From Cordia subcordata (Eukaryota > Streptophyta > Magnoliopsida > Boraginales > Cordiaceae): a stretch of DNA of 64,000 bases. Positions 36,176 through 48,268 of this stretch are shown piece after piece. The stretch lies in the NCBI GenBank assembly GCA_028554755.1, contig JAPTOF010000011.1, positions 2,880,501 through 2,944,500 on the forward strand, in the 5' to 3' direction. The position numbers and the translations under genes are program-made. The notes below the pieces were generated by a model that saw nothing but the letters and a program-made list of their open reading frames with translations, did not search any database and was not told the origin of the DNA. The first letter of the stretch is position 1; every line of letters starts with the position of its first letter.

Positions 36176-39100
36176 TACCCTACTGCACCTAAAAGTGCAA
36201 TGGCCTTAGCCTGGATTGGAGGGGGATAAGTGGTATCGGTGGAGGAGCAAGACTGGACTCTAGGGCTTACTTCCTGTTGAGAATGCAATTTCTTGGGGTT
36301 TTTAGTGCTCAACTGACTAGTAATCTGTCATATCTGTGTCTCAATCCTAGCCATCTACTGCCTATAGCTAGCCATCCCTTGCCTATTATTGGCTAACTCT
36401 TGCTACTGACTAGCTAATGCTTACTACTGATTCTGAATAAACTGCATTAACTTCATCACATCATTACTAAGAGACTACCTACTAGAAAGAACAATGAGTA
36501 CTGGTGGCTGAGGAACACTAAGAAGCCTGGGTTGATTGACATGGTAAAACCCAAAAGGATTAGCAGGACGAGGACGCTGCTAGAGTAAGGCCTGGGGATG
36601 TGAACTAGACTCATGCTGACCTTGTCTCCAAGAAAATTTTGGGTTGTACCTCCCGGATTGTATGTGTTCAAGTATGAATCGTACTCACGAGAATAACCTT
36701 GAGTGACACACACTTGCTCCTTCATAAACTCAGGAAAATGGGGTGCTAAGGTGCAAGGTACGGTCTCATGAGATGATTCGGAACACAATGCACAAACCTC
36801 AACAACTAAAGGGGTAGAGAAAGAACCTACGAAACTAGTCCTATGACTGTGGATGAAAGAGATAAGGAAATGAATTGATTTAACTTATTTGTTAAGGCCT
36901 CTACCTTAACGAGTAAATCTAAAAAGACTCCAACCTAACTAACACTTTTCCTATTACCTCCTCGACTAGACCTATCCATAGCAAAGTTTTGAAAAGAATT
37001 TTCAACCATCAACTCAATTTTCTCCTATGCTTCAATCAGTTTCAAAAGATAGAAGCCACTATCAGAGGCAACATTGACCATCATCCTATTTTGTTCACTT
37101 AAGCCTCAAAAGAAGTATTGTAATAGGTCATGATTACCGTACCCGTGGTGTGGACACTATCTCAGAAGGTCTTTGAATCTCTCCCAAGCCTCATGAAAGG
37201 ATTCTAGGTTATTGATACCGCTATTTGAACACAAGCCTAAATAGCCCGCAAGTGCACGGGACGTGTGTAGTACAGTGTGTGCAAGTGCAGGGTCGAATCC
37301 ACAGAGAGGCTACCTTAGTTTAGTCTCTATGTACTCGGGTGCCTTAAACTAGCCATGTGCGTGTGTGTACTTACTTTGGGATGGAAGGGAGCTCGAAAAA
37401 AGGAAAATAAAAACTAATCTATGGAGGAACTTAAGGGAGCCAAACTAAGGAAGGAAACACTAATAAAGAAGAAGGGGACCCAGGGCGATTGCATTGCAAC
37501 AAGACTTGGGCTATGATAACAGATGATGTCTATCTAAGGCTCGGGACTTCTATTACCGTTGTGTTGATCGAGGGCTCTCTTAACCAATACTAGTGGTTCA
37601 ACCCGTTAGCTGGATTTAAAGCTAAGGGCCAATCCCTCCTAGCCTACGCAATCCATGCTTAGAACTTATCCTCTTGGCTGGATTTAAAGCCAAGGACTAG
37701 CACCTAAACACTACGTGACATTAAGGCTCGATTAACCAACACTAACGCGGGTGAGGGATACTCTAGTCTAGGTTAACTTATCCGCTTAGCTGGATTTAAA
37801 GCCAAGGACTAGCACCTAAACTCGACTAAGCATAGCATGTAACCTATTAGCTGGATTTAAAGCTAAAGCCTACTCTACTAAGCAAAGCCACGAGATTAAG
37901 CACAATCACATCACCCATATAAGTAGATAAGAGCATTTGAAGCACAAATAACACATGCATATTCACTTAGGCATTTTAACAAACACATAGACATGTTTGA
38001 TTTCCAATACATAGACATATTGAATCATACCATAAATTTATGTAAATAAACATGTATTAAAAGCCAAAGATCTACACAAATCCATTATTCAAAGCCCTAA
38101 TCTAATATACAACAACAATCAACCCTAAATCTAGCCTAATCTAGCAACATATTTACAAGAAATAGAGAAAGAACAAGAAGAACTTCCCTAAATTCTTGCT
38201 TCCAAATCCGTACAAATCCTTCAAATCTTTGTTTAGTGCTTCAATCCTAGCTTGGTGTGGGGTTTACATGGTGGTTTAGGGTGCTTTGTGAAGTGGGTAA
38301 AGGGTTAGGGTTTATTAGGATTTTAGAAATAAAAGTTCCCCCCTTGAAAATGAGTAGAAACGAGCTTTTTATGGATTTCTTCAGCACACAGCCGGTCGAC
38401 CAGCTCCTCTTTCTTGCTCGACCAGCTTAAATCATGATGCTCTCTGAAATGGCCGGTCGACCGGCTTCTTGAGGAACTCGACCGGCTTCAAATCTTTTAT
38501 TCTCTGGAGCGGCCGGTCGACCTAGACGGTCGACCGGCTCTTCTTCTAAGTCGACCGGCTGGATCAGAATGATCTCTTCTTTATTTCTTTTCTTTCGGTC
38601 TTCATCCGTTAGCTCATTTCTTCCTCGCATAAGCTTGAACCCTTCCAAAACACTCCTAAAACATGGAATATAACACTTAGTATAGTATTTATGCACCTAA
38701 ATACATTATGTACAAATATTAACAAATATGCATAAACTTTGTACTAAGTGCACTCAATTATACTCTAAACACCCTTAAATGTGCATACAAAAACTAGATG
38801 CAAACACGCACAAATGACACACATCAGTTATGCTAGGAAAAAGTCATAATGGCGGTCTTAAGGTCAGCCATATTGGCCATAGGATAGAATTTTTTAAAGA
38901 ACTTAGATTGAAGCTCGGCCCATGAAGTGATGCAACCATTAGGTAAGGAGTGCAACCAAGTCCTAACCTTGTCCTCAAGAGAGAAAGGAAACAATTTTAA
39001 ACGTATGACCTCTTAGAAGACATTAGGGACATGGGGGGTGGAACTCATCTCAACAAAATCGATAATATGCTCTAGAGGACTCCCATTGCTTCTCCCACAT

Positions 39101-39461
39101 AAGTAAGGAAGTATGGCCAACATATTATGCTTAATCTCGAAATTTGTCTCCCCCAAACCCAGAATTTGAATAGCCAAATTAGGCTCAAAGGCTTCAGGGA
39201 GGAAGAATTGCTAAGAGTGGGTTCCTCATCTATGGATGGATCCGGTCTAAGAGGCTCTTGTCTAAAATGATCTTGGACTTAATGCCCATAGTGATCATGA
39301 GGTGGAATGGGATTCATTGCGGCAATGGGAGGATTAGGAGAATGATAGAGATCGGCCATCTCCTCAAGAAGATCTCCTAAATTCCTAAAATGCCTCTTGT
39401 CGGGTTTGGGATTAGAGGGAACTAGGGGATTTCTAAGAGATCTTCTACCAAGCATACACAA
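36176..39461 (-). pseudogene. Gag of the Athila element, split by solo LTR E
   Basis: The N-terminal part (39279-39461) carries a proline-rich stretch (YHSPNPPIAAMNPIPPHDHYGH). The core lies on both sides of the solo LTR. To its left, ESFHEAWERFKDLLR-CPHHGY and GLSEQNRMMVNVAS (about 37060-37207) match the conserved Athila gag block. Downstream is a glutamine-rich region (36360-36440), many of whose codons are now TAG. The frame is broken in more than ten places. Confidence 0.75.
37213..38826 (-). repeat. Solo Athila-family LTR E with GTTAT target duplication
   Basis: 1614 bp from TGATACC to ACATCA, flanked by GTTAT at 37208-37212 and again at 38827-38831. The Athila gag frame continues across it. 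The LTR has the same 'gcccgcaagtgcac' start, repeated GGATTTAAAGCC words (five or so between 37605 and 37865) and the densest GGTCGACC island in the window (38388-38570). It is shorter than C, D and B, so it is a distinct subfamily. Confidence 0.92.
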
Positions 39462-39785
39462 ACTATCCTAACTCTGGCCACTTCAACCCCCGAAAACTTC
39501 AACAATCTTAAGACTATAGCAAATAAGCCACAATCCTAGAAAGTCTACTAAAAACAAAAACAAAAATAACTAATAAAGCTAAACAAGCAATCAAGTTAAG
39601 TATGGAAAGTAAACTCAACAACTCAAAAGGAGACAAAAACAAAGATAGATAAGCAAGTACCAAAGTAAGATAATATAAACGAAAAGCAAGATAAGCAAAA
39701 ACTAAGTAAACTATAAAGAAAATGCTAGGAAAATAAATAAAGCAACTACCAAAACACACAAGCAAAGAATGCAAACCACCATTCT

Positions 39786-39803
39786 TCCCTGGCAACGGAG
39801 CCA
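39786..39803 (-). other. Primer-binding site of the Athila element (tRNA-Asp)
   Basis: On the minus strand this is TGGCTCCGTTGCCAGGGA, two changes from the Athila/Tat tRNA-Asp primer site. It lies six bases inside the LTR edge. Confidence 0.82.
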
Positions 39804-39809
39804 AGAACT

Positions 39810-40272
39810 TGATGTCATCTCTTGAATGCAAGCTTTAAAGACCCGCAAACACATGGATTGATGCAGTGTAGTGTGTACGAGAATGAGTGTCAAATTACAA
39901 GAAGGCTATGTTGTGGGATATTCTATGTGTGTGGGTCCTAGAGAATGCTTTAAAGGAAACTTAAACTAACTATTTTTGGTGTTTTTGGATGGTCGGAAGC
40001 CCTAACTAAAGAAAATAAAGCTACACTATGGGAACGGAAAGTATAGAAACAAACTATCTAAAGGGAACTAACAAATGGAAGTGATTAGGGTACTAATGGG
40101 TGATTCTAGACTCAAATACTATGGGATTATGAGGAATGGCTTAATTACCAATTGCTCTATGACTAGGTTGCTTAATTAGTATCCTAATTTCACCCTAGGA
40201 CTCAGTGTGAATCCGTCCTTAGGCGGCGTCTCCTAGAGCTACGGCATGGTCCTTTTGACCTAGGGCCTTAAT
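39810..40272 (-). repeat. LTR F: 5' LTR of the Athila element, cut at 463 bp
   Basis: It begins TGATGTCATC and matches the first 460 bases of LTRs A and D, ending at 'cctagggccttaa'. In A and D the next bases are 'gagtgactaatta'; here a copia LTR starts instead. The remaining 1.4 kb was not found in the window, so it should lie beyond the right edge. Confidence 0.85.
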
Positions 40273-41810
40273 TGTAGGAAATCATGGAGACTTTCTCTGG
40301 ATTTCCCGCACAGGATAGAGCTCTAAATTAAAATTTTCAAAAATGGTTTAAGAATTATCTCATAATCCTCGAGTTGAAAACATCGCCTTGTGGAAGCATT
40401 GAGCTTCTCCTCTTCGTAGGCGATCAGAAACTGTTGAAGAAGACTTTTAATTTTTAAGGTTTTTGGGAGAGAGTTCTAACAACTATTAGGTTTTCTTAAA
40501 ACCATTGTGCAAAAGTAATGAGAAACCCTCATTATATAGGAAGATCTAGGATTTCCATAAAGCCTATTCCTACAACCCAATAAGCCCAACCCTTTGGGCT
40601 TAAAATATTGGACTTTTAAAATTCATATTAAAACCTAAATTAAATCCATATTTAATTTATAAATGATATCCCATGAATTAATTTTGATCCACATGTCTAG
40701 TGCTAGCTAGACATAGTCAAAATTAATTTCGTGACCCGCATTAAGTAATTAAATATTATAATATTTAATTCTCAATTAAATATCTATAATATTAATTACT
40801 TATAATATTATTTAATTCATAATTAAATAATAACATATTTAATTCATAATTAAACGTGACTAACATTATTATAGTGGGGTCAATCCTCCAACTAATTCTT
40901 GACCATATGCGTGACTCCGTAGGTTTAGACTTAAACCGGTAATACAAGGACTATCCTTGTACTAATCGACGATACCAACAAGCAACGATTCCCAACGTCT
41001 GAATAGGCTGAATAGTTGCAAGACGATATTCAATGAACCTAGGCACTATGGTGGATTCCTTATGACCCTCGATATTCCGAAATAACCCTAGAGGCATGGT
41101 AAAACTATCAAACCCCTATTCAGCTATTCCATATCAAGTCCTAATCTCATCATGATGTAACCACGTGACACATCACGCAGAAAGCTTTGGCCAAAGTCTT
41201 AATGTATTAGGACTAGGTAGAATATCATTCTCCTAATACCCGGAGCAGTCAATCCTGTCTTGACCTACACATTAATTTCACGGCACTTGCCCACACACAG
41301 TAGCCTTTCGTTACCAGATTAGAAATATAGATAGTCTGATACCAAAGCGTGGGGAGTAATCCACAAGTCTCTATGGCAATCTTAGGTTTGAGGGAATATG
41401 ACATTTATGTGCACCACAAGCAATCCTTTGACAGTAGGGTGCATACCATAGGATGCTCGTAATAGAGTCATGTTAAGTGAGCATGTCTTCATACCTCACT
41501 ATATATCACATGGTGTCTGCACACCCCTTAGTCATGAGGATAACCAACTCATCTGACGCACTATAACCTATGCTCGATAGAATTAATGTCTTAGTATCAA
41601 TTTTTTCATTTGGTTACGAACAAGGTTTAAGAACAACCGAGCTATTCCTCATTTACATAGCCCCATTAGGCCATCATAAGGACTACGTCATGATCTAACA
41701 ATTGAGGAGAAGATGTATGATATTACGTAAGGCCGAAAGAAAGATGATTCATGTACTAATCAGTACAAAATCTACAATAGACGACTGACTTTAGGACACC
41801 ATTCCTAACA
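40273..41810 (-). repeat. 3' LTR of copia element 3 (minus strand)
   Basis: It runs from TGTAGGAAATC to ATTCCTAACA, so on the minus strand it reads TGTTAGGAAT...GATTTCCTACA with inverted terminal TG/CA. It is 1538 bp and has a run of AATTAAAT words at 40740-40870. Next to its right edge is the polypurine tract, which makes it the 3' LTR of a minus-strand copia element inserted in Athila LTR F. No second copy of this LTR occurs in the window. Confidence 0.82.
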
Positions 41811-41826
41811 GTCTCCCACTTGGACT
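41811..41826 (-). other. Polypurine tract of copia element 3
   Basis: On the minus strand it reads CCAAGTGGGAGAC, followed directly by TGTTAGGA. AAGTGGGAGA next to a TGTTAGGA LTR is a common arrangement in plant copia elements. Confidence 0.8.
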
Positions 41827-44500
41827 CAAGCCAGTCAAATTTGTATCTTATACCCATTTTCTCACGATTCAGAGGGCTTTATCTAAGGGGTTGGCAAAAC
41901 ACTCTTTGTTGTATGTTATTTACAAAGGATCATTACCTTTAGCTTAAAGAAGGCGGTAACATCTAATCATATGCTTAGAACCCTTCTAGCAAACTTAATC
42001 TCAAATATTGTGACTATCATCTCAATTTGCCGAGAATCTAAAATTAGTCTAACTAACTTGTTTCAAGTCAAACTTCTCCATAAACAGGCCATTGGTATTC
42101 TTGCACTCAATGTGGTAAAAGATAGTGAATGGCCTCCACCATTTACCAACTCCCTTAGTTGGGATCATGATAATGCCTGTCCGTTACTCTAATTTAGACA
42201 ATACCTTATTAGCCCACGTACATGATATAATGTACTTAGTATATCCTATTGTCCTAGCAATTAGGATTTTACTCATACATTTCTCTCCAGATAAATCTGT
42301 CAAATAAATTTTCCTTGAATAATGAATTATCGAAAACCCTTTCCAGAATTCAATATGTTGAACTATTTCAACATGAAGTCAATGTACGTACACTAGGACA
42401 ATCCCATTAACCTCTCTAATCTATTTATATAGATTACGATTCCAAGCACATAGGATACCTTTCTAAAAAAATTTTATGGAGAATAAAGATAATAGGTTTA
42501 TCTTTACACTTTATAGAATCAAAATTCATCCATACTGTCATACTATAAAGAATCACACGATCATCAGCCTGCTAACAAATATAAGGCATATATTTATTTT
42601 TAACAAAGGCATACATCTTGATACTATATCAAAGCGTACTAACCTAAGAACTTGCACAAGACCACTCATGAGCCAAATAGACATTTGCTTTATAATCTCG
42701 GTAGTAGATGTGAACTATTCAGCCATGTCATTCACATCCTCTTTTAGCTTACCTTGAAGGAAAGCCATCTAGGCACCTACTAATTAGATTTCATTATACA
42801 AAGATGAATCTCATACAAGAATGATGCAAATGAATTTGAGCATCATCATTAGTGGAAACGTCCTGTCATAGTCCAACTACACCATTCATAATGCTTCCTA
42901 ACAACGAGTTGCGCATTGTAGGTCTCAACCTTTAAAAAACCATTTTTCATACTATGGGTCTTACCCAATATGTTGTCAACTAATGTCCATACATTATTGA
43001 CATTAATAGTTTCGCGAAAGGATTGCCACAGAGCAAGCAAGTTCTTAGAGTTATGCCGCTATCTAGCATCTTTACAAGTGATTGAATTCACATTGTTCTC
43101 TGATAGTCCAATGGAATTTTTGCCTTGGATAAGGATTTGACACTTTTCCATTAGACATGGTACTTTACCAAATCACCTTGGTGATACTTCTTTAATAGGC
43201 CCAAGATTTGGTTCCTAAGCTTATCTTGCTCTGTATGTGACAACTATTAGTGTTATATCCTTCTACTTGGAACTTTATTAAGCTCATCATCAAGGGAATC
43301 TTGTTTAAGAAATTCTTTCTTGAAAAGATTCCATTGAGGTTAATGAATACTAATTATTCACTACCTCTATAGAAGTTGAATTTACTAGACTTTCTAGGAA
43401 ATCTTCCAAACACTTACAAACTTCAAATCCAACTCGTCATTGAAAAGATACTTGATGTGTTATGTTTCTTTGACCCCTTGGTAAAAGTGTACAACTTACT
43501 ATCGTGCCATATCTTGTATGGTATCTTATCCATTGACTTGTTATATGTTGTAGCTCAATATTTAAGCATTTGTCTCAAATATACATCCAGAGGATATGGT
43601 CAAAGCCATAAGTTACATAATGGATCAAACTATGTCCAACATTGCTTGATTTCTCCCTTCTAACAAACCATTCAATTATGGTAAATTAGTAGGAGTCTAT
43701 TATATAAGATTCTTATTCTCTTCTAGGGTAAACGAGAGACTTATTTGAAGGATATTTGTTTCTATGACTAGATCATCGAATCATATCATCCTAGCTGACA
43801 TACGTTATGCTAGAAGGATGAGCTTATTTCAGCTTACAATGCATGATAATAACATTATTCAGAATAATATTAGTATCACATTTATCTCTACTAGTCAACA
43901 GTTCCACTATAACAAGTTATAAGGATCGTTTGTATCTTATACAAAGCTAGGATCAACTAAATTTGTAAGATGTTATCATATACGCACCTCATGTAGCAAC
44001 CACTTGCTACTTTTAATCTCTCAGGATATAATAACACTAGACTTTAAAGACTTTACTTCTTCTAGTGTTTGGATATTCAAAGACATACTACGTGTGAACC
44101 AATTGCTACTACTGGTGGGGTTCTAAACCTCATTTACTAATTAATGGATAAATCATCTCCTACTAAAATAATGTTCTCTCTTGAAGCCGGTCATCTTGCT
44201 AAAAGATCCTTAGCAGCTTAAAAGGTTCATTATAGTCAACAATTGACTTGCCATGTCTTGAACCAATTCAAGAAGGGAAGCAATTATTGAGGGGTGAGAA
44301 TAATATACCTAATTATCTTCTTGAAGAAAGTAATCAAATGATATTTGCTTCTCTACCTTTTTTGTCTTGTACAGTACATAGACATTCCATCCTTTAAGTA
44401 AGTGTCAAAGATAGTACATTAGATCTTTGTGTCCCTCTATGCCATCAAATGTATAGGAAGACTCATCCAACCTTTGAATGTAGATCTATAAGTTAGCATG
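41827..44500 (-). pseudogene. Heavily decayed pol of copia element 3
   Basis: Minus-strand scraps give the order expected for copia. Near 43440-43660 there is an integrase tail (an MDKIPYKIW motif, where intact elements have KTPYEIW). At 42849-43040 there is the start of RT, with NNVWTLVDN, MKNGFLKVETYNAQLVV. The stretch 41900-42800 should hold the rest of RT and RNase H, but I could not assign its frames with confidence. Stops are so dense that this is the oldest-looking pol in the window, though it sits in a younger position; its insertion may have brought in an already defective copy. Confidence 0.6.
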
Positions 44501-45814
44501 CGCACTATCCACTACGAAGAAAAACTTTCAATGCGGACCTTTATATCTCATCAACTAATTGATGATCATCCTGAAACTTTGTAGCTAATTGGTCTTACTT
44601 ATGCCAAGTGTGTTTAGAACATACAGGATACATTTATGATCATGACTAACTATATCACTATCAAGTAGTAATATATCTATAACATATAGAGATTTATGAA
44701 AGCAAATAACAAATACAACGAATGTAGACATGCCGTTATATATGAATCATTATTCCTAGAGACATAGGCTAATGTCTAAAGGATTCTCCCACTATTTTGT
44801 TCAGACTGATATCCTCTACCTTCACCAAGGAGGTTTCCGAAACCAAACCCCTTAGTAGGTATTAAGATCCAAAACAGTTGAACATAAGCCCGACTGAGGT
44901 CAGCCTACTTATGAATACTACTTGGTAGGTTCATAACCAATTGCTTCTCCAAACAACTCTTAGTAGTCAATTCTGCCCCAAGCATCTCTTCAGCAGGACT
45001 GAGGTCCTCCACTAAAAAGCTCAATTAGGTGAAACCATTAGCATGAACTCCCATGGTTATCCTCTAAGCCCAATGAACAAGCCCGACTGAGGTCGGCCCA
45101 CCTACTCATAAGTCTGAAAGGACTCCAAGGGCTTCATATAGTGAATAATAATCCCAATATTCCAATAAAAGCCATGCCTGAGGGCCTCTAACTTTTATTA
45201 GAACATTAGGCCCATTATTATTTACTTTAATGGGAGGTAATGATTTAAGCATCTCCATGTCCAAATCACTTAATGAACCTAATAATTTAGAGGATTTTGT
45301 AAAGATGATTAGCACATTTGTTTCAATAGCCAAATCCATTAATTAATCATAATTAGCATACGAAACAATATATAACAATATGTATAAGCACATGTGGTTG
45401 GTCACGGGCTTTTCCTAGTGTGGCCCACTAGAGCCATCATGGGCTACTCTATCATGCATGTAAGGTTATTACCTGTTAATATTGAGAATCTTGGACTGGG
45501 CCGGGCCTTCTGACTCTTGGTCTTCATTGCCTTGTCTCAATCGCATTTTAACTACTAATTACATTAACTAGGAGAAGAACTCCTTTTAAAAGAAAGGGAT
45601 ACATCACTTGGGAGAGGGGATTACAACCAGAATTAGAGAGAAGGCTGGGCTCACAGGCCCAATTTAATCCCAAAAACAATTACAATAATTTACATGTAAA
45701 CAAGTAATAACATGCATGAGATGCAAGCCCAAAACCACGCCAGAATATGTCATACATCATAATAAAGAAACAAAAAAAATAACAATTTCAATATTCGATT
45801 AAATCATATTAAGT
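44501..45814. other. Unassigned; possibly gag or leader of copia element 3
   Basis: A minus-strand frame at 45106-45339 is open for 77 codons but has no domain I recognise. A word of about 16 bases (GCCCGACTGAGGTC core) occurs at about 44887 and again at about 45080, each followed by similar sequence. If copia element 3 is complete, its gag should be here, but I see no zinc knuckle. Confidence 0.35.
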
Positions 45815-46380
45815 CAATCCCTCCAATTAATTAAAACTTCCTTTGTAATTAATTAGGGTCAAAATCTCCATTTTGACTAGTTAAAGGATTTCCAATCAAT
45901 TAAAATCTTATTTTAAATTTATTGAAGTCAAAATCTAATTTTGACCAGCTTTTGGACTTTATTCAATTAATTAAAACTCCTTTCTAATTAATTAGGGTCA
46001 AAATCACTATTTTGACCAATGAATGGGGTTACCCAATTATTAAAAAACTCCTTTTGAATTAATTGGGGTCAAAATAATAATTTTGACTAATTAATGGGCC
46101 TTTTCCAATTATTTAAAAATTCTTTTGAAATTAATTGGAGTCAAAATCTCAAATTTGACAAACTTTGGGTCATAATCCAATTGATTAGAACTATTTTCTA
46201 ATTAGCTAGGGCTAAGAACAAGATTTTGACAAATTAAGGGCTTACCCAATTAATTGAAACAAATTTTAAAACTAATTGGGTTAGAAACAAATTTTCCAAA
46301 ATATAGGTACATCCAACTAATTAAAACAACTTTTTGAAATTAAGTGTCAAAACATATTATGATAAATAGAGGATCTTAAA
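45815..46380. repeat. Tandem repeat, about 70 bp x 8, with two hairpins per unit
   Basis: The word CCAATTAATTAAAAC (with variants) recurs at about 45823, 45892, 45963, 46033, 46105, 46177, 46246 and 46313, a spacing of 67-72 bp. Each unit also carries GTCAAAATnnnnATTTTGAC, an inverted repeat with an 8-bp stem, and AATTAATT...AATTAATT, a second one. Copies become more diverged to the right. No coding is seen. It lies in the inferred gag/leader side of copia element 3. Confidence 0.85.
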
Positions 46381-47640
46381 TAAATATCAAATATTTATTA
46401 TAAGTCACAAATCCATTTTTATCAAATAAAATAGCTTATGAGCATTTAATAAGCTATTTATGAATATATATGATTTAATTAATAATTAATTAAATTATAT
46501 ACAGCTTCCATTAATTTAATGTCATACTAATAATATGCACATAACTATTTAAATTAATAAAAATCAATTTTAAAATTTGGAAGCCCAATACAACTCATTA
46601 CAACAAGTCCAAACTTGTTTTAAAGTAGGATTTCAATTAAGAAAGCGTAATAAAGTTCTAACTAGATCAAAACACTTTTGGCCCAAGCTCAATCTAAATC
46701 TAATTTGGATCTATTATGCTGAGAATATAAACTTCGGTCAAACCCAAGCACGCAGATGCCCAAAACTTTTCAGGTAATACTTAACGCCGAAAATTACATT
46801 GCCCTATGCACAACAATTGAGCCAACTGCAATCTAATCAGAATTTGACAAAAAAAATATTATAACATCAAGCCTTTAAATTTAGCTTAACTATTTAAGCC
46901 CAATTTACATTTAGGCCTTAATATTTTAAAGTCCAATGCACGAAGCACGGCCCAACAACTTGAACCCATCTGCGAAACCCTAAGGAGACAATCTTCTTCT
47001 CCAAAACAATAGCACCGTCATAGCACCGCAAAATACAACCGACAACACGATGGCAGGCCAACCCCGACGATCTGATCGTAGAAAATAGGATCAACCGACT
47101 ACACGACGATCAGCACCAAGCAGTGACTGCATCCACTAGCTTCAATCACCGCTGCACTCCTCTGCCACCGTCAACCATCACGAACCACAACTGCCCTCTT
47201 CTCCATCTCGTTGGCATCAGTTCCGGTGCCTATTACGGTCTCCTCTCCTGGTGCATCAACCACCACAAAAGTCCTTCGATCTCTAGTGCAGCAAACGCCA
47301 ATTGTCCACTACAAACACCAGATTTGCCAACTTCGAGCTCTTCCTAAGGTTATCTCCAGCCACCATCTAACATGCTGCTGGCCTCAATAGATTCATTGGA
47401 CTATAAGGATTTGAATGGTATGCCCCATGTTCTCCAAAGAAGCCTCGACAATGATGTACTATCAAAGCCATGGTCGCAGCCTTAATCTTACAGCAACCAC
47501 TCCCTAGGTAACGTCCGACAATGTGACAGCCATGTTGTGACACCTTACACCACGGCGAACCTCGTAGTACCATTCATGAATGCCAGCGTCGCTTATTTCG
47601 GCCACTACAACCAACGCCGATCACACCCCACATACTGGAT
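46381..47640. other. Unassigned region
   Basis: AT-rich to about 46900, then more GC-rich. Plus-strand frames at 46577-46777 and 47123-47347 and a minus-strand frame at 47367-47573 are open for 66-74 codons. They show no motif or repeat and look like chance. It may be the leader of copia element 3 or MULE flanking DNA; I cannot tell. Confidence 0.35.
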
Positions 47641-47699
47641 TTTTTTTACAAATAACACAATTTAAATATTTAATTTTTAAAATAGCCTTATTTTGGTTT

Positions 47700-48062
47700 G
47701 GGTTTTAAAACTAGCACTTTCGATTTTTGAATAAACGAAATAGGCAATTCAACTACTGCGAAGCTAGCTTTTTACACGCTGGTAGGCCACGTACCACTTT
47801 CGGTCATTGAAAAACCGATTCGGTTTTTGAATCGCCGAGACTTTTTTTTGGCTCTTCAACAGCTGAAATATCCTGCAGCATATGTTCCCCTGGCAACCTG
47901 GCAGATTCCTGGTTTTGAATAACTAATTTCAGCTATTGAATAGCCGAAAGTTTGTCCCGTCATTCCTACTTCCCATATATCAATATGTGACTAAAAAAGT
48001 GGCAGTCATATTCGTTAATTGAATAGTAGAAATTTACATTTCGAATATTCAACTAACGAACT
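47700..48062. repeat. Cluster of short palindromes upstream of the MULE transposase
   Basis: At least five degenerate copies of a roughly 22-bp palindrome of the type TTTCGGYTATTGAATARCCGAAA occur near 47708, 47797-47840, 47928, 48012 and 48040. The clearest is TTTCAGCTATTGAATAGCCG at about 47928. The stretch is AT-rich and ends about 200 bases before the transposase start. Candidate roles are transposase binding or hairpin formation; neither is shown. Confidence 0.7.
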
Positions 48063-48268
48063 CAGCATCACGAATAGCTATATAAACCCCCTCCTTCTTC
48101 CCGTTGCTTGCAAGCATTCTTGCGAAAGTTTTTTTTAGCCTATTGCTAGAAAAAAAAACTTGTATATGTTTTGTTATTATGTCATTTCAGCTCGGCCAAA
48201 AGATTTAAAATCCCAAAAAATTGTATTTGTAAACCACCCAATATTTCATACCAAATCCTGAAAATAAT

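Larger units (their letters stand above)
28912..40272 (-). mobile_element. Athila-type Ty3/gypsy element, nearly complete but decayed
   Basis: On the minus strand the order is 5' LTR (39810-40272, cut by a copia LTR), tRNA-Asp primer site, gag, protease, RT, RNase H, integrase, a 1.5-kb non-coding 3' region, polypurine tract and 3' LTR (28912-30754). This domain order, the primer site and the integrase C-terminus are typical of the Athila lineage. It inserted near the end of LTR G. The 5 bp outside its left end are GGGCA; the right-hand partner is hidden by the copia insertion. A solo LTR (37213-38826) splits gag. Confidence 0.88.

Noticed and set aside
27077..41810. Possible single Athila element running from LTR G to LTR F
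   Set aside because: LTR G is in the opposite orientation to D and F, and the polypurine tract and primer site fit D and F. G is therefore an older, separate insertion.
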